From Stenotrophomonas maltophilia (GTDB taxonomy: Bacteria; Pseudomonadota; Gammaproteobacteria; Xanthomonadales; Xanthomonadaceae), in assembly GCA_009912235.1 (NCBI GenBank), contig WNDS01000003.1:496001-560000 (forward strand): 64,000 bases of DNA, read 5' to 3'. Below are positions 13,764 through 23,484 of the stretch, one piece after another; position 1 is the stretch's first letter; every line of letters begins with the position of its first letter. The translations under genes and the position numbers were made by a program. The notes beneath the pieces are model-generated. The model saw only the letters and a program-made list of their open reading frames with translations. It was not told the DNA's origin and did not search any database.

Positions 13764-15761
13764 CGCACCGGCTCCGTGCCCAGCTGTTGGTCCAGCCAGT
13801 CCAGTACGCGCTGCTGCACATCGCGGCCGTGCGCCTGCTCGAAGAACCAGTGCGGCCCGCGCGGGTAGGTCACCATCTCCACCGGCGTGTCGTTGAAGCG
13901 CAGCGCGCGGTACAGCATCTCGCCCTGCGACAGCGGCACGCGCCGGTCCTGTTCGCCGTGCAGGATCAGCACCGGCACGCGGATGTTGCCGGCATGGCGG
14001 ATCGGCGAATGTTCATCGTAGGTGTTGCGGTTGCTGAGCGGATCGCCGAAGTAGCCGGGCAGGTAATCCGGCGTGTCGGTGGTCAGCGCCATCGCACCGA
14101 TGTCGATGACGCCGGCGCCGACGATCGCGGTCTTGAAGCGCGGGCTGTGCGCCACCGCCCAGGCCGCCATGTAGCCGCCATAGCTCCAGCCGCCGATCGC
14201 CAGCCGCTGCGGATCGACCACGCCTTCCTTTTCCAGCAGGTCCACGCCGTCGAGGATGTCCTGGAAATCGCCGCCGCCCCAGTCGTTGCGCGCGCTCGGT
14301 GAACGCATGGCCGGCGCCTTCCGAGCCACGCGGGTTCGGCAGGAATACCGCATAGCCGTGCGTGGACAGCAGCTGCGCCCAGTCGTGCCACGACCCCAGC
14401 CAACCCGACCACCACGCCCACGCCGGGCCACCATGGCCCTGCACCAGCGTCGGCAGCGGCGTACCGGGTTTCCAGCCGGGCGGCGTCACCAGCAGGCCGG
14501 TGATCGGCAGGCCATCGCGCGAGGAAGTCCACGCCAGTTCGCGTACGTTGCCATGCGCCCAACCGGCCACTTCCGGGTGATGGTCGCTGCGCACCGCCAG
14601 CGTGGCGCCCTGCTGCAGCCAGACTTCCGCCGGCTGGGTGTTGCTGATGCCCAGGTAGGCGCTGCGCCCGCTGCGCGTGGTGGTGAACGCAGCGAAGGGA
14701 ATCTGCGGCCGCGCCAGTTCCGTCCAGCAGCCATGGGCGGCATCCAGCCGCAGGAAAGCGCCGCGCACGCCGCGCTGGCCCAGCCCCAACAGGTGTTCGT
14801 CGTCCTGCCAGCGCGCCAGCCACAGCGTACCGTTCCAGTCCGCACCCAGCACCGTGCGCTGGCCGCTGCCGATGGCATGCACGGTCAGGTCGGCGGTCAT
14901 GCCGTACTCACCCAGGTGCACGTACAGCAGCCGCGTACCGTCGGGCGACCACTGCAGCGGGTGCGCCGATGCGCGCGGTTCCAGCAGCGCCAGCTGCGTG
15001 CCGCTGCCAGCATCCACCAGTACCACCTGCGAGCGGTACCAGAAGTCGTTCAGCGTGGTGCCCTGCGATACACGCAGCGCCAGCGTGCGCCCATCCGGCG
15101 ACCACGCCAGGTCATGCACCTGCTGCCCGGCCGCGCTCAGCACGCGCGTCTGACCGCTGCGCAAGTCGCGCAGCCAGACGCGGCTGAAGGTGGTGGGATG
15201 GTCCACGCGTTGCGCATCGTCACGGGCCTCGCGTGCGGCCGTGGTGGCCGCATCGGGAACATCGGCCGACAGGTAGGCGATGCGCGTACCGTCGCGGGAC
15301 ACCTCGAAGGCGCTGACATCGCCCACTGCGCGGGTCAGCAGCTGCGGTGCATCGCCCAGCGCATCCACGCGCCAGACCTGCGCGCCGGCCAGCGACGCAG
15401 CATCCGCATCGGCGGGCAGCGCGCGGGTGGAAATGAAGTCCAGGTGGCGGCCGTCGGCGCTCCAGCGCGGATGCTCGTCGCTGGCACTGTCTGCGGCCGG
15501 CAGTTCCTGCGCGGGGGCCTTGCCATGGGCCGGCACCCACCAAATGCGGCTGCGTGGCGGCTTGCCCTGCGGCTGTGGCGTGCCGACCGTATAGGCGATG
15601 CGGCTGCCATCGGGGCTGATCTGCGGGTCGCCCACCACCTTCAGCGCCATGATCGCCTGCGGGGTCGGCAGCACCGGCGCCGCCGGCGTGGCAGCCAGCG
15701 AAGGCAGCGCGACCGCCACGCACGGGCAGGCGTACCATATCCAGTTCAACAACAGGCTCAT
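13760..15761 (-). pseudogene. S9 family prolyl oligopeptidase-type peptidase, frameshifted
   Basis: Serine peptidase of about 666 residues when repaired. An N-terminal signal-like hydrophobic segment follows MSLLLNWIWYACPC. A WD-like beta-propeller comes next (DPQISPDGSRIAYTVG, AWSPDGRTLALRVS, LQWSPDGTRLLYV). The alpha/beta hydrolase domain has the nucleophile elbow GGWSYGGY, an Asp-bearing EQDRRVP and a catalytic His in YPRGPHWFFE. The frame changes at 14287-14295, a GC-alternating run where one extra base separates AGHAFTERA from NDWGGGDFQDIL. ATG 15761 overlaps the esterase stop (ATGA). It would trim imported peptides. As read, the catalytic domain is disconnected from the propeller. Confidence 0.85.
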
Positions 15762-16748
15762 GCAGGGCTCCCCTGTGTGGTGGGCGACAGCAGATGCTGG
15801 CGCACCCATTCTGCGCCACGGCCGATCGCATCGCGTGCCAGTGCTGACACCGCCATCGCTTCAATGAAACTGTGCGGGGCACCCGGGTAGACCTGGCTGT
15901 CCACGGTGACGCCGGCATCACGCAGGCGCTGCACCATCGCCTGGTTCTGCTCGGCCAGCACATCGCGGTCGCTGCACAGCAGCAACGCAAGCGGCAGCCC
16001 GTGCAGTGCGGCATGCAGCGGCGCCGACAGCGGACCGGCCACGGCCAGCGCATCCGCGCCCAGGTAGGCGGCCCAGAACTCATCCATTTCCGCCCCGCTG
16101 AGCATGTCCTGCGGCTGGCCCAGCTGCTGCCGCGCCTGCTCGGACAACTGCGGCGTCCATGCACCGTAGTTCAGCACCAGCGCCTGCACGCGGCCGAGGT
16201 CACCGGCATAGCGCAGGCGCAGCGCAGTGGCCACGGCCAGGTTGGCACCGGCCGAATCGCCACCCAGCGCCAGCCGCTGGCCGTCGATGCCGAAGCGCGC
16301 GCCTTCGCTATGCAGCCACTGCAGCGCAACCACCGCCTGGTCCAGCGCCGCCGGGTACGGGTGTTCCGGTGCCAGGCTGTAATCGATGGCCGCCACCGGC
16401 AGCTGCGCGGCGTCGGCATATTCGCGCAGCAGGCGGTCGTGCGTGTCCAGCCCGAACATGCACCAGCCGCCGCCGTGCAGGTAGACCAGCGCGGGCGACG
16501 GCGTGGCCGGCCGCTGCAGCGGGGTCAGCACGCGCAGCTGGAACGGCCCGTGCGCGGAGTCCAACGGCACATCCACGCTGTCGTGCATGCGCGGGCCGCC
16601 CTCGCGCCACGGCGCGCGCCTGTGCAGCAATCACCCGGCGCTGCGGCCAGTCCAGCGCGCGCCCGGCGCGCAGGCGCGTGCTCTCGTTGCAGACAGCTTC
16701 GATGAAGCGGCGGATCTGCGGGTCCAGCGCATCCAGGCTACGGCTCAT
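15758..16748 (-). pseudogene. Alpha/beta hydrolase (hormone-sensitive lipase family), frameshifted
   Basis: Esterase-like enzyme of about 329 residues when repaired. ATG 16748 begins MSRSLDALDPQIRRF, typical of the HSL cap. The body shows the oxyanion motif YLHGGGW, the nucleophile GGDSAGANLA and the catalytic His region PGAPHSFIEAM. The first about 43 residues are one frame away from the rest; the junction is the GC run 16611-16620, where removing one base gives AAQARPWREGGPRM. Its start overlaps the PaiB-like gene's stop (ATGA). Substrate is unknown; the context suggests an ester or lactone in the compound that the operon handles. Confidence 0.85.
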
Positions 16749-17383
16749 GCGCCCTCCCCGCGGTCGGCGGCGAAATCGATCATCCAGTCCGCCAGTGCGT
16801 GCTCGCCACCGGCCTGCAGGCCGGCCAGCAGCTGCGCGAAGTCGTGCCGCGCCTCGTCCTGGCCCAGCTTGAAGGTGGCGCGCACCTCGCGCACCTCACC
16901 GCGCAGCGCCACCACGCCGCTGGCCAGCCGCGCATAGCGCTCGCCCATTTCCTGCAGCGACCACGCCTTGGCACGGCCGGCTTCCATCTGCGTGATCAGC
17001 GCATCCAGCTCACTGCGGATGTCCGCGTCCTGCGTACTGACGGCGATATCCAGCTCGAACATCGCCGCGGCATAGTTCCAGCTCGGCGCCTGGGTGCGGT
17101 CATCCAGCCAGCTGGGCGAGACATAGGCATACGGGCCCATCAGCAGCGCCTGGGCGCGGCCGTCGCGCTGCAGGCGTGCCACGTGCGGGTTGCGGCGGGC
17201 CAGGTGGCCGCGCAGGGCCACCAGCCGGCCGTGCGCATCGCACTCGGCGCGCAACGGCAACGGGGTGAAGGCCGCATCATCGCCGCCGGTGGAGACCAGC
17301 CAGGCGAAGGGTTGGCTGGCTAGCAGGTGCAGCACGTCGTCCTGGTTGCGGGCGGCGTAGCGGCTGTCGCGGGCATGGCCCAT
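16745..17383 (-). CDS. PaiB-like FMN-binding protein
   Basis: 212 residues, the usual length for the PaiB family. Family features include RYAARNQDDVLHLLASQPFA at the N-terminus, PLRAECDAHGRLVALRGHLA and AYVSPSWLDD followed by PSWNYAAAMF. Members bind FMN in a split-barrel fold; some were first described as negative regulators of protease genes in Bacillus, but a catalytic role is possible. It lies between the amidase (13-bp gap) and the esterase (ATGA overlap), so it belongs to the operon. Function here is not known. Confidence 0.8.
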   Translation of the reverse strand: MGHARDSRYAARNQDDVLHLLASQPFAWLVSTGGDDAAFTPLPLRAECDAHGRLVALRGHLARRNPHVARLQRDGRAQALLMGPYAYVSPSWLDDRTQAPSWNYAAAMFELDIAVSTQDADIRSELDALITQMEAGRAKAWSLQEMGERYARLASGVVALRGEVREVRATFKLGQDEARHDFAQLLAGLQAGGEHALADWMIDFAADRGEGA

Positions 17384-17396
17384 CAGTAGAGCTCCA

Positions 17397-18836
17397 TCAG
17401 TGGGGTTCGTTCAGTGCGCCGGCCACGGACACCGCAGGCCAGCGGTCGCGCCAGGGCGCGGCCTGTTCAAGTTCGGCGGCCAGCTGCAGCAGCAGCGGTT
17501 CCTGCCCGCGGTCGGCGGCGAACTGCACGCCCACCGGCAGGCCGTCGCGCTGGCCCAGCGGCAGCGAGATGGCCGGCGTGCCGGCCAGGTTCTGCAGCGG
17601 CGTGTAGCTGATCCACTCGAACATGGCCGGCAGCAGCGTGTCGAAGTCGCGGTCCGGGGCGAGTGCGCCCAGCGGCGGCGGCAGGGTGCGCACGGTCGGG
17701 GTCAGCAACACGTCGTAACGCTGGTGGAACCCGTTGAACGCCGCCGGCAGCGCCGGCAGCACGGCATAGGCCTGCTCCAGTTCGGGCACGCCGCAGTGCT
17801 GGCGGTGGAAGCGCGCCAGGCCGTGCGTCCACGGTTCCAGTGCATGTGCGGCGAAATCATCACCACCCTGCGCCACCGCCAGTTCGACTGCATCCAGCCC
17901 CAGCCGCGACCACAGCGTGTACAGCGCCTGCCAGACCTCACGGCCCGGCAGCGGGTAGGCGGTGGCCTCCACCGCATGGCCCAGCGCCGTGCACAGCTGC
18001 ACGCTCTGCTCCAGCACCGCCGCCACCGCCGCATCCGGTGCCAGCCCCGGCAACGATTCACTGATGACGCCGATGCGCAGCCGGCGCGGTGGCTGCAGCC
18101 AGGCGCGAGGGTCCTGCCCGGCGCGGGGGTGGGCCGTGCCGAACGCCCACGCGGTGTCGCGCACGCTGCGCGACATCAGGCTGTCGGCCACGATCAGGTC
18201 TTCGATGGCATGCCGCCCGCGCACCATCACCGTGCTGCCGCGCCCCGGCTTCAACCCGACCACGCCGCAGGCCGAGGCCGGAATGCGGATGGAACCGGCG
18301 CCATCACTGCCATGGGCCAGCGGCACGATGCCCGCGGCCAGCGCCGCGCCGGCCCCGCCACTGGAGCCGCCAGGCGAATACGCCGGGTTCCATGGGTTGC
18401 GGGTGACCGGCCCGAGCAGCGGCTCGGTGGACCCCATCAGGCCGAATTCGGGCATGGCGCTCTTTCCGATGGCCACCAGCCCGGCCGCATCGAAGCGCTG
18501 CGCGAACGGCAGTGCATCCAGCGCCGGCATCGCACTGCGCGAGCGTGAACCACCGCGCGTGGGCATGCCCGGGTAACGCAGCGAATCCTTCGGCAGCCAG
18601 GCTACGCCGGCCATCGGGGCATCGCGGCGCACGCGCGCGGCGTGCTCCAGCGCCGCATCGGCATCGACATGGCTGAGCGCGCCCAGCGCCGGGTCCAGGT
18701 GGCGCACGCGCACCAGCGCTGCGGCGGTCAGTTCGCGCGGTGAAAGCTCGCCGGCGCGCACCAGCGCGTGCTGGTCGTGCGCATCCAGATGGCCCAGCAG
18801 CAGTGCCGGGGCCAGCGAAAAATCATCAAGGGTCAT
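17397..18836 (-). CDS. Amidase, amidase-signature family
   Basis: 479-residue hydrolase of amides. The Ser-cisSer-Lys triad is visible: Lys in AWLPKDSLRYPG, and the signature GGSSGGAGAALAAGIVPLAH followed by GSDGAGSIRIPAS, which hold the two serines. Longer in-frame extension upstream is antisense to the permease and not meaningful. ATG 18836 overlaps the permease stop (ATGA), marking translational coupling. It is not part of a GatCAB set, as no gatB or gatC is nearby. Substrate is unknown; it would hydrolyse an amide delivered by the transporter encoded upstream. Confidence 0.85.
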   Translation of the reverse strand: MTLDDFSLAPALLLGHLDAHDQHALVRAGELSPRELTAAALVRVRHLDPALGALSHVDADAALEHAARVRRDAPMAGVAWLPKDSLRYPGMPTRGGSRSRSAMPALDALPFAQRFDAAGLVAIGKSAMPEFGLMGSTEPLLGPVTRNPWNPAYSPGGSSGGAGAALAAGIVPLAHGSDGAGSIRIPASACGVVGLKPGRGSTVMVRGRHAIEDLIVADSLMSRSVRDTAWAFGTAHPRAGQDPRAWLQPPRRLRIGVISESLPGLAPDAAVAAVLEQSVQLCTALGHAVEATAYPLPGREVWQALYTLWSRLGLDAVELAVAQGGDDFAAHALEPWTHGLARFHRQHCGVPELEQAYAVLPALPAAFNGFHQRYDVLLTPTVRTLPPPLGALAPDRDFDTLLPAMFEWISYTPLQNLAGTPAISLPLGQRDGLPVGVQFAADRGQEPLLLQLAAELEQAAPWRDRWPAVSVAGALNEPH

Positions 18837-20386
18837 GCCGTGGGTTCCTGAAGCCGGCGGCGCGCGCGGCGCTGCCCGTAGAAGACATAGATCACCGCAC
18901 CGGCCAGCACATACACCAGCAGGATGCTGGCCGGCAGCACATCGCCGCGCCGGACCTGGGCCAGCATGTCGCCCAGCACCGGCACCATCATCGCCACACA
19001 CATCACGATGCCCAGCACCGGCACCACGCCCAGCCAGACGCCGCCGATCCAGACCCCGCCCAACGGCACGCGGAAGCCGCCCCGCAGGTCCGGGCGGGTG
19101 GAGCGCAGCCACATGACTGCGATGCACACCACGATGAACGCCGAGGCGATGCCCAGGCAGATCAGGTCGCCCAGGATGCTGATCGGCAGCAGCGCGGCCA
19201 GCAGTGCGCTGGCGCTGCCGAAGGCCACGCTGGCCAGCCACGGTGTGCCCAGCGTGGGGTGCACACGGGTGAAGAACGCCGGCAGCAGACCATCGCGGGC
19301 GATGCTCAGGCTGATGCGCGAGGCGCCATAGACGTTGGCCAGCAGCACCGAGCCCAGCCCGGTCAGCGCACCGATCTTGATCAGCACCGCAAACCCCGGC
19401 CAGCCGATGCGGTCCACCGCGAGCGCCACCGGGTCGGGCACGCCCAGTTCGCGGAACGGCACCAGCCCGGTCAGCACGGCGCCGGCGGCCAAGTACAGCA
19501 CGGTGCACACCACCAGCGAGCCAAGGATGCCCGCCGGTACATCACGCCGTGGCTGGCGCGCTTCGGCGGCCGCCATCGAAACGGTTTCGAAGCCCAAGTA
19601 GGCGAAGAACAGCATCGCCGCCGCACGCAGCACGCCGGGCCAGCCGTAGGCGAAGCCGCCTTCTTTGGCCGGCAGGAACGGCTGCCAGTGCGCGGCATCG
19701 ATGAACTGCGAGCCCACCGCGATGAAGGCCAGCAGCACCGCGATCTTGATCAGCACCAGCACCAGGTTGGCCAATGCCGAGCGCCCCACGCCGGCAATCT
19801 GTACCGCCACGGCGGCCAGCACCGCCAGCGCTGCCACGGCGTTGATGCCGCCGCTGAAGGACAGCACGGTGTGCCCGCCCTGCGCGCTGGCGATCACGCT
19901 GGACACCGACAGCCCCAGCGGCACCGCCACGTGCAGATCGCCCAGCAGGCTGGTGAGGTAACCGGCAAAACCGGCCGCCATCGCGGCGGCAGCCAGCAGG
20001 TATTCCAGGATCACCATCCACGCCAGCGCCCACGCCGCGCTTTCGCCCAGCGTCACCTGGCAGTACGAGTAGGCCGAGCCGGACACCGGAATGACCGATG
20101 ACAGTTCGGCATAGCACAGCCCGGTGAAGCCGCAGGCCAGCGCCGCCAGCACGAAGGCCAGCACCACCGCCGGGCCGGCGAAACTGGCCGCAGCGGTACC
20201 GGTCACCACGTAGATGCCGGCGCCGAGGATGTTGGCGATGCCCAGCACCAGCAGGCTGCCGGCGCCCAGCCGGCGCTGCAGGCTGGCGCGCTCGCCGTCG
20301 ACCACCACCGCCTCCAGCGATTTGCGCCGCGCTGCCAGCTGCCAGCGCCCGATCGAACGTTGCTGCACGTGGCCGCTCCCGTCCAT
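18833..20386 (-). CDS. APC-family amino acid permease
   Basis: About 517 residues with 12 or more hydrophobic segments and the APC entrance motif LVLGIANILGAGIYVVTG, where GAGIY is the conserved loop of helix 1. GFETVSMAAAEARQPRRDVP matches the helix 6 region of cationic amino-acid transporter types. It would import an amino acid or small derivative across the inner membrane. The start may be ATG 20386 or GTG 20389. It begins five to eight bases after the TonB receptor stop, so outer- and inner-membrane uptake are co-transcribed. Confidence 0.85.
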   Translation of the reverse strand: MDGSGHVQQRSIGRWQLAARRKSLEAVVVDGERASLQRRLGAGSLLVLGIANILGAGIYVVTGTAAASFAGPAVVLAFVLAALACGFTGLCYAELSSVIPVSGSAYSYCQVTLGESAAWALAWMVILEYLLAAAAMAAGFAGYLTSLLGDLHVAVPLGLSVSSVIASAQGGHTVLSFSGGINAVAALAVLAAVAVQIAGVGRSALANLVLVLIKIAVLLAFIAVGSQFIDAAHWQPFLPAKEGGFAYGWPGVLRAAAMLFFAYLGFETVSMAAAEARQPRRDVPAGILGSLVVCTVLYLAAGAVLTGLVPFRELGVPDPVALAVDRIGWPGFAVLIKIGALTGLGSVLLANVYGASRISLSIARDGLLPAFFTRVHPTLGTPWLASVAFGSASALLAALLPISILGDLICLGIASAFIVVCIAVMWLRSTRPDLRGGFRVPLGGVWIGGVWLGVVPVLGIVMCVAMMVPVLGDMLAQVRRGDVLPASILLVYVLAGAVIYVFYGQRRARRRLQEPTA

Positions 20387-20390
20387 CACC

Positions 20391-22640
20391 TCAGTAACGC
20401 CAGTGCACGGTGACGCCCACGGTGCGCGGCCGCACCAGGCCTTCGCCGATGCCGTTGGTTTCGGTCACGCTGCGGGTGATGCCGCGCTTGTCGGTCAGGT
20501 TGCTGCCGAACAGCGTGACGTCGGTGTTGCCAAAGGTCATGCGGTAGCGCAGGTCGAACAGGTTGTAGTTGCCCTGGCGGTTCGGCGTGACACCGGGCAC
20601 GGCCGAGTTCAGGTCGCTGATGCCGCCGCCCACGTACTGGTGTGACAGCGACAGCGTCGGTGAGAAGCGCGCATCGAAGTGCCAGCTGAGCAGGTTGCTC
20701 ACCGTCCAGTCGGCCGAGCCCGGCAGCTGTGACCCCTTCGGCGCGGTGCCGTAGTACAGGATGAACAGATCCTCATCCAGGCGGGCACGCTGCCAGGTGG
20801 CCGATGCCCGCCATTCGAAGGCGTCCACCGGGCGCCAGGTGGCCGACAGTTCCACGCCACGGCTGTAGGCCTTGCCGCCATTGCTGACGTAGTTGAACAG
20901 GTCCGGGGTCTGCAGCCGCAGCTGGATGCCCTTCCAGTACACGTAGAACAGCGTGGCATCCAGCAGCAGGCGTCCGCCGGCCCAACTGGTGCGCGTGCCC
21001 AGTTCGTAGTTGACCAGGCTGTCACTCTTCGAGCTGGACGGCACCGGGTAGGCGCTGAGCCCGGCGGTATTGGGTTCGCCGAAGCGGAAGCCCTCGGACA
21101 CCAGGCCGTACACCATCACGTCCGGGGTCACCTGCCAGGTCAGCGAGACCTTCGGATTGAAGCCGTCTTCCTTGGTCTGCTGGGTGGACACCTTGGGCGC
21201 CCCCGGCCAGGTCGAGAAGCCCGCCTGGGTGCTGAACGTGCGCACCTTGTTGCGGAACAGGCGGCCGCCGACGGTCAGCTTCCACTGCGTGTTGAAGTGC
21301 ACGCTGGCCTCGTCGAACAGCGCCGCCTCCGAGCCGGACAGGTAGGTCAGGAAGCCATTGAAGATCTGCCCGCCCGGTGCGATCACCGCACCGCTGCCGG
21401 GGCCGAACAACAGCGAGCGGTCGAACGCGGCGGCGGCGCCTTCCGCGCCCAGCTGCTCGTGCAGGCTCTTGTCCGAATCGAAGTACATGCCGCCCACCAG
21501 CCAGTCGATGCGGCCACCCGGCTTGGACGACAGGCGCAGCTCGATGCTCTTGCCGGTGCTTTCACCGCCGGAGGCGATGTACAGCGGCGCGGTCAGGTCC
21601 AGACCCAGGTCGGCGTTGTAGGCCGCACGCACGGGCGTGTAATCGAAGCGCCAGTCCTGTTTCTTCTTCTGGTAGGCCAGCAGTGCGGTCAGGTCGGCAA
21701 AGCCCAGGTCCTGGTCCAGCCGCAAGCTGTGCACGGCCACCTTGGTATGGGTGTACTCGGGCAGCGCGGTGCGGCGCTTGAGGTCGCCCAGCCCGGCAAT
21801 CTGGTAGCTGTTGTCATCGCTGTCGCTGTTCTGCAGCAGGCTTAGCCAGGTCAGCGTGGTGCCTTCGTTCGGGGTCAGCACCAGCGACAGCCGGCCGCTA
21901 TCGAGGGTGCTGCTGTTGGCGCCGTCCTTGCCGGTGCCGATGTTGTCGATGAAACCGGGATCATCGCGGTACTGCACCACCGCACGCACCGCCAGCAGGT
22001 CCTGCTTGATCGGCACGTTTACCATCGCCTTGCCGGCAAAGCCCACGTCGGCGTTGCGGGTCTGGCTGACCGTCACCTCGGCGGCAGCATCAAACGCACC
22101 GGTGTCGGCCACGTTGGCCACGTAGTTCACCGCGCCGCCCATCGACGCCGAGCCGAACAGTGTGCCCTGCGGGCCACGCAGCACTTCCACCCGGTTCAGG
22201 TCGAACGCATCGATATCGGGAATGGCGATGGTCCAGCCCGGCTCGGTCAGCGGCACTTCGTTGAGGAAGTAACCGGTGGTGGGCTGGCCCTGCACGTTGC
22301 CGGCGCTGGTGGCGATGCCGCGCATCACCACGTGCGAGACACCCGGCTGGTAGTTGTTGAACACCACGCCGGGGGTGCGCTGGATGTAATCGGCCAGCGA
22401 CTGCGCGCCGATGTCCTGCAGCTGCTGGTCGGTGACCGCCGAAACCGAGCCGGCGATCTCGCGCACCGATTCCTTCAGCTTGGCGGCGGTCACCACCACC
22501 GTGTCCAGGGTACGGGCCGCGCCCGCCGCCGCGCCGGCGGGCGCGTCCTGCGCCCAGGCCGGGGCGGTGGCCAGCAGGCCGAAACAACACGCGAAACGGA
22601 CAGCATGGCTGAGCGGGCGAAGGCGAAGTTGCAACGGCAT
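20391..22640 (-). CDS. TonB-dependent receptor, first gene of the Lrp-facing operon
   Basis: About 749-residue outer-membrane receptor. ATG 22640 starts MPLQLRLRP, giving a signal peptide that ends at APAWAQ; an in-frame ATG at 22703 would add a non-signal extension. TonB-box and plug features: TLDTVVVTAAKLKESVRE, SLADYIQRTPGVVFNN, LNRVEVLRGPQGTLFGSASM. The barrel ends GVTVHWRY with a terminal aromatic. No STN domain is present, so it is a transporter and not a transducer. Related receptors with this plug type import non-siderophore substrates as well as iron. Its position ahead of a permease, an amidase and peptidases points to an organic nitrogen compound. It is intact. Confidence 0.87.
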   Translation of the reverse strand: MPLQLRLRPLSHAVRFACCFGLLATAPAWAQDAPAGAAAGAARTLDTVVVTAAKLKESVREIAGSVSAVTDQQLQDIGAQSLADYIQRTPGVVFNNYQPGVSHVVMRGIATSAGNVQGQPTTGYFLNEVPLTEPGWTIAIPDIDAFDLNRVEVLRGPQGTLFGSASMGGAVNYVANVADTGAFDAAAEVTVSQTRNADVGFAGKAMVNVPIKQDLLAVRAVVQYRDDPGFIDNIGTGKDGANSSTLDSGRLSLVLTPNEGTTLTWLSLLQNSDSDDNSYQIAGLGDLKRRTALPEYTHTKVAVHSLRLDQDLGFADLTALLAYQKKKQDWRFDYTPVRAAYNADLGLDLTAPLYIASGGESTGKSIELRLSSKPGGRIDWLVGGMYFDSDKSLHEQLGAEGAAAAFDRSLLFGPGSGAVIAPGGQIFNGFLTYLSGSEAALFDEASVHFNTQWKLTVGGRLFRNKVRTFSTQAGFSTWPGAPKVSTQQTKEDGFNPKVSLTWQVTPDVMVYGLVSEGFRFGEPNTAGLSAYPVPSSSKSDSLVNYELGTRTSWAGGRLLLDATLFYVYWKGIQLRLQTPDLFNYVSNGGKAYSRGVELSATWRPVDAFEWRASATWQRARLDEDLFILYYGTAPKGSQLPGSADWTVSNLLSWHFDARFSPTLSLSHQYVGGGISDLNSAVPGVTPNRQGNYNLFDLRYRMTFGNTDVTLFGSNLTDKRGITRSVTETNGIGEGLVRPRTVGVTVHWRY

Positions 22641-22914
22641 GAGACGGTCCCCCAGGTGGCGATGGACGTGGCGCCGGCCGCGCTCTGCGCAGTGGCAACC
22701 CACATGGCTGAGGTCGAGTGAAAGTGAAAACGGCCACCGCTGTCCAGCAGAATCAACGGGCAGCGCACTGGCGCCAACATGTTGATTGAACTATGTTTAT
22801 TTCCGCACCAGCCGTAGATGTGGCCGATATCACAGGTGAAATACGCAGGTTCTGCGGCCCTGCCCCTCAAATTGCGAACAACCTGCGGCGCGCTGCCGCA
22901 CCGGAAACGCCCTG
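22641..22914. promoter_or_regulatory. Divergent promoter region of operon and Lrp gene, with CAACATGTTG palindrome
   Basis: 274 bp without a gene between the TonB receptor and the regulator. It is locally AT-rich around 22770-22830 and holds a perfect 10-bp palindrome at 22775-22784, followed by AACTATGTTTATTT. Lrp-family proteins often bind such degenerate AT-rich palindromes next to their own gene; binding here is inferred. Confidence 0.45.
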
Positions 22915-23412
22915 ATGACCGCCAAATCGCTGGACCGCATCGACCTGAAGATCCTTGACGTGCTGCAGCAGGATGCACGCATCACCAACCAGGCCCTGGC
23001 CGATCGCGTTGCGCTGTCGCCCAGCGCCTGCCTGGCGCGCGTACGTGCGCTGGAAGCCAAGGAGCTGATCCGCGGCTACCGCGCGCACGTGGCGGTGGAC
23101 CGCATCCGCTCGGCCACGGTGGTGCTGGCGCTGGTGGCCTTCAAGCAGCACGCGCTGGAGGAATTCACCGCCTTCGACCGGCGCATCCTGGGCATGCCAG
23201 AGATCGTCGAGGCCAGCCGCATTTCCGGCGAGTACGACTACCTGCTGCGGGTGATCGTCAACGACGTGCACCACTGGAAGGACATCGCGCGCCTGCTGCT
23301 GGGCGGCGACTACGGGGTGGAGAAGATCGTTTCGCAGTTCCTGATGGACGAGGTGAAGCCGTTCAGCGGCTACCCGCTGGGCGACGGCGCGGCCGGCAAG
23401 CGTAGCAGCTGA
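22915..23412 (+). CDS. Lrp/AsnC family transcriptional regulator
   Basis: 165 residues. An N-terminal helix-turn-helix (ITNQALADRVALSPSACLAR) is followed by the RAM ligand-binding domain (TVVLALVAFKQHALEEF, ISGEYDYLLRVIVNDV). Such regulators respond to amino acids and often sit next to the transport or catabolic genes they control. It is divergent from the TonB-receptor operon, so it is the likely regulator of that operon. Confidence 0.9.
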   Translation: MTAKSLDRIDLKILDVLQQDARITNQALADRVALSPSACLARVRALEAKELIRGYRAHVAVDRIRSATVVLALVAFKQHALEEFTAFDRRILGMPEIVEASRISGEYDYLLRVIVNDVHHWKDIARLLLGGDYGVEKIVSQFLMDEVKPFSGYPLGDGAAGKRSS

Positions 23413-23437
23413 GCCGGCCTGCGGCCTTGCCGCGCAG

Positions 23438-23453
23438 CCTACCTACTGGTAGA
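23438..23453. promoter_or_regulatory. TetR-type operator candidate upstream of first tetR gene
   Basis: CCTACCTACTGGTAGA, centred about 40 bp before the TetR start at 23485. The inner CTACC-TACT-GGTAG is a perfect inverted repeat. The 13-mer CCTACCTACTGGT recurs with one mismatch at 27297-27309, upstream of the DUF308/egt operon. This is likely an autoregulatory site. Confidence 0.6.
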
Positions 23454-23484
23454 TTAGTGCCCGATCCATCCCCCGGTGTGCCCC

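Noticed and set aside
17397..18836. GatA subunit of the Glu-tRNA amidotransferase
   Set aside because: No gatB or gatC nearby, and the gene is embedded in an uptake operon.
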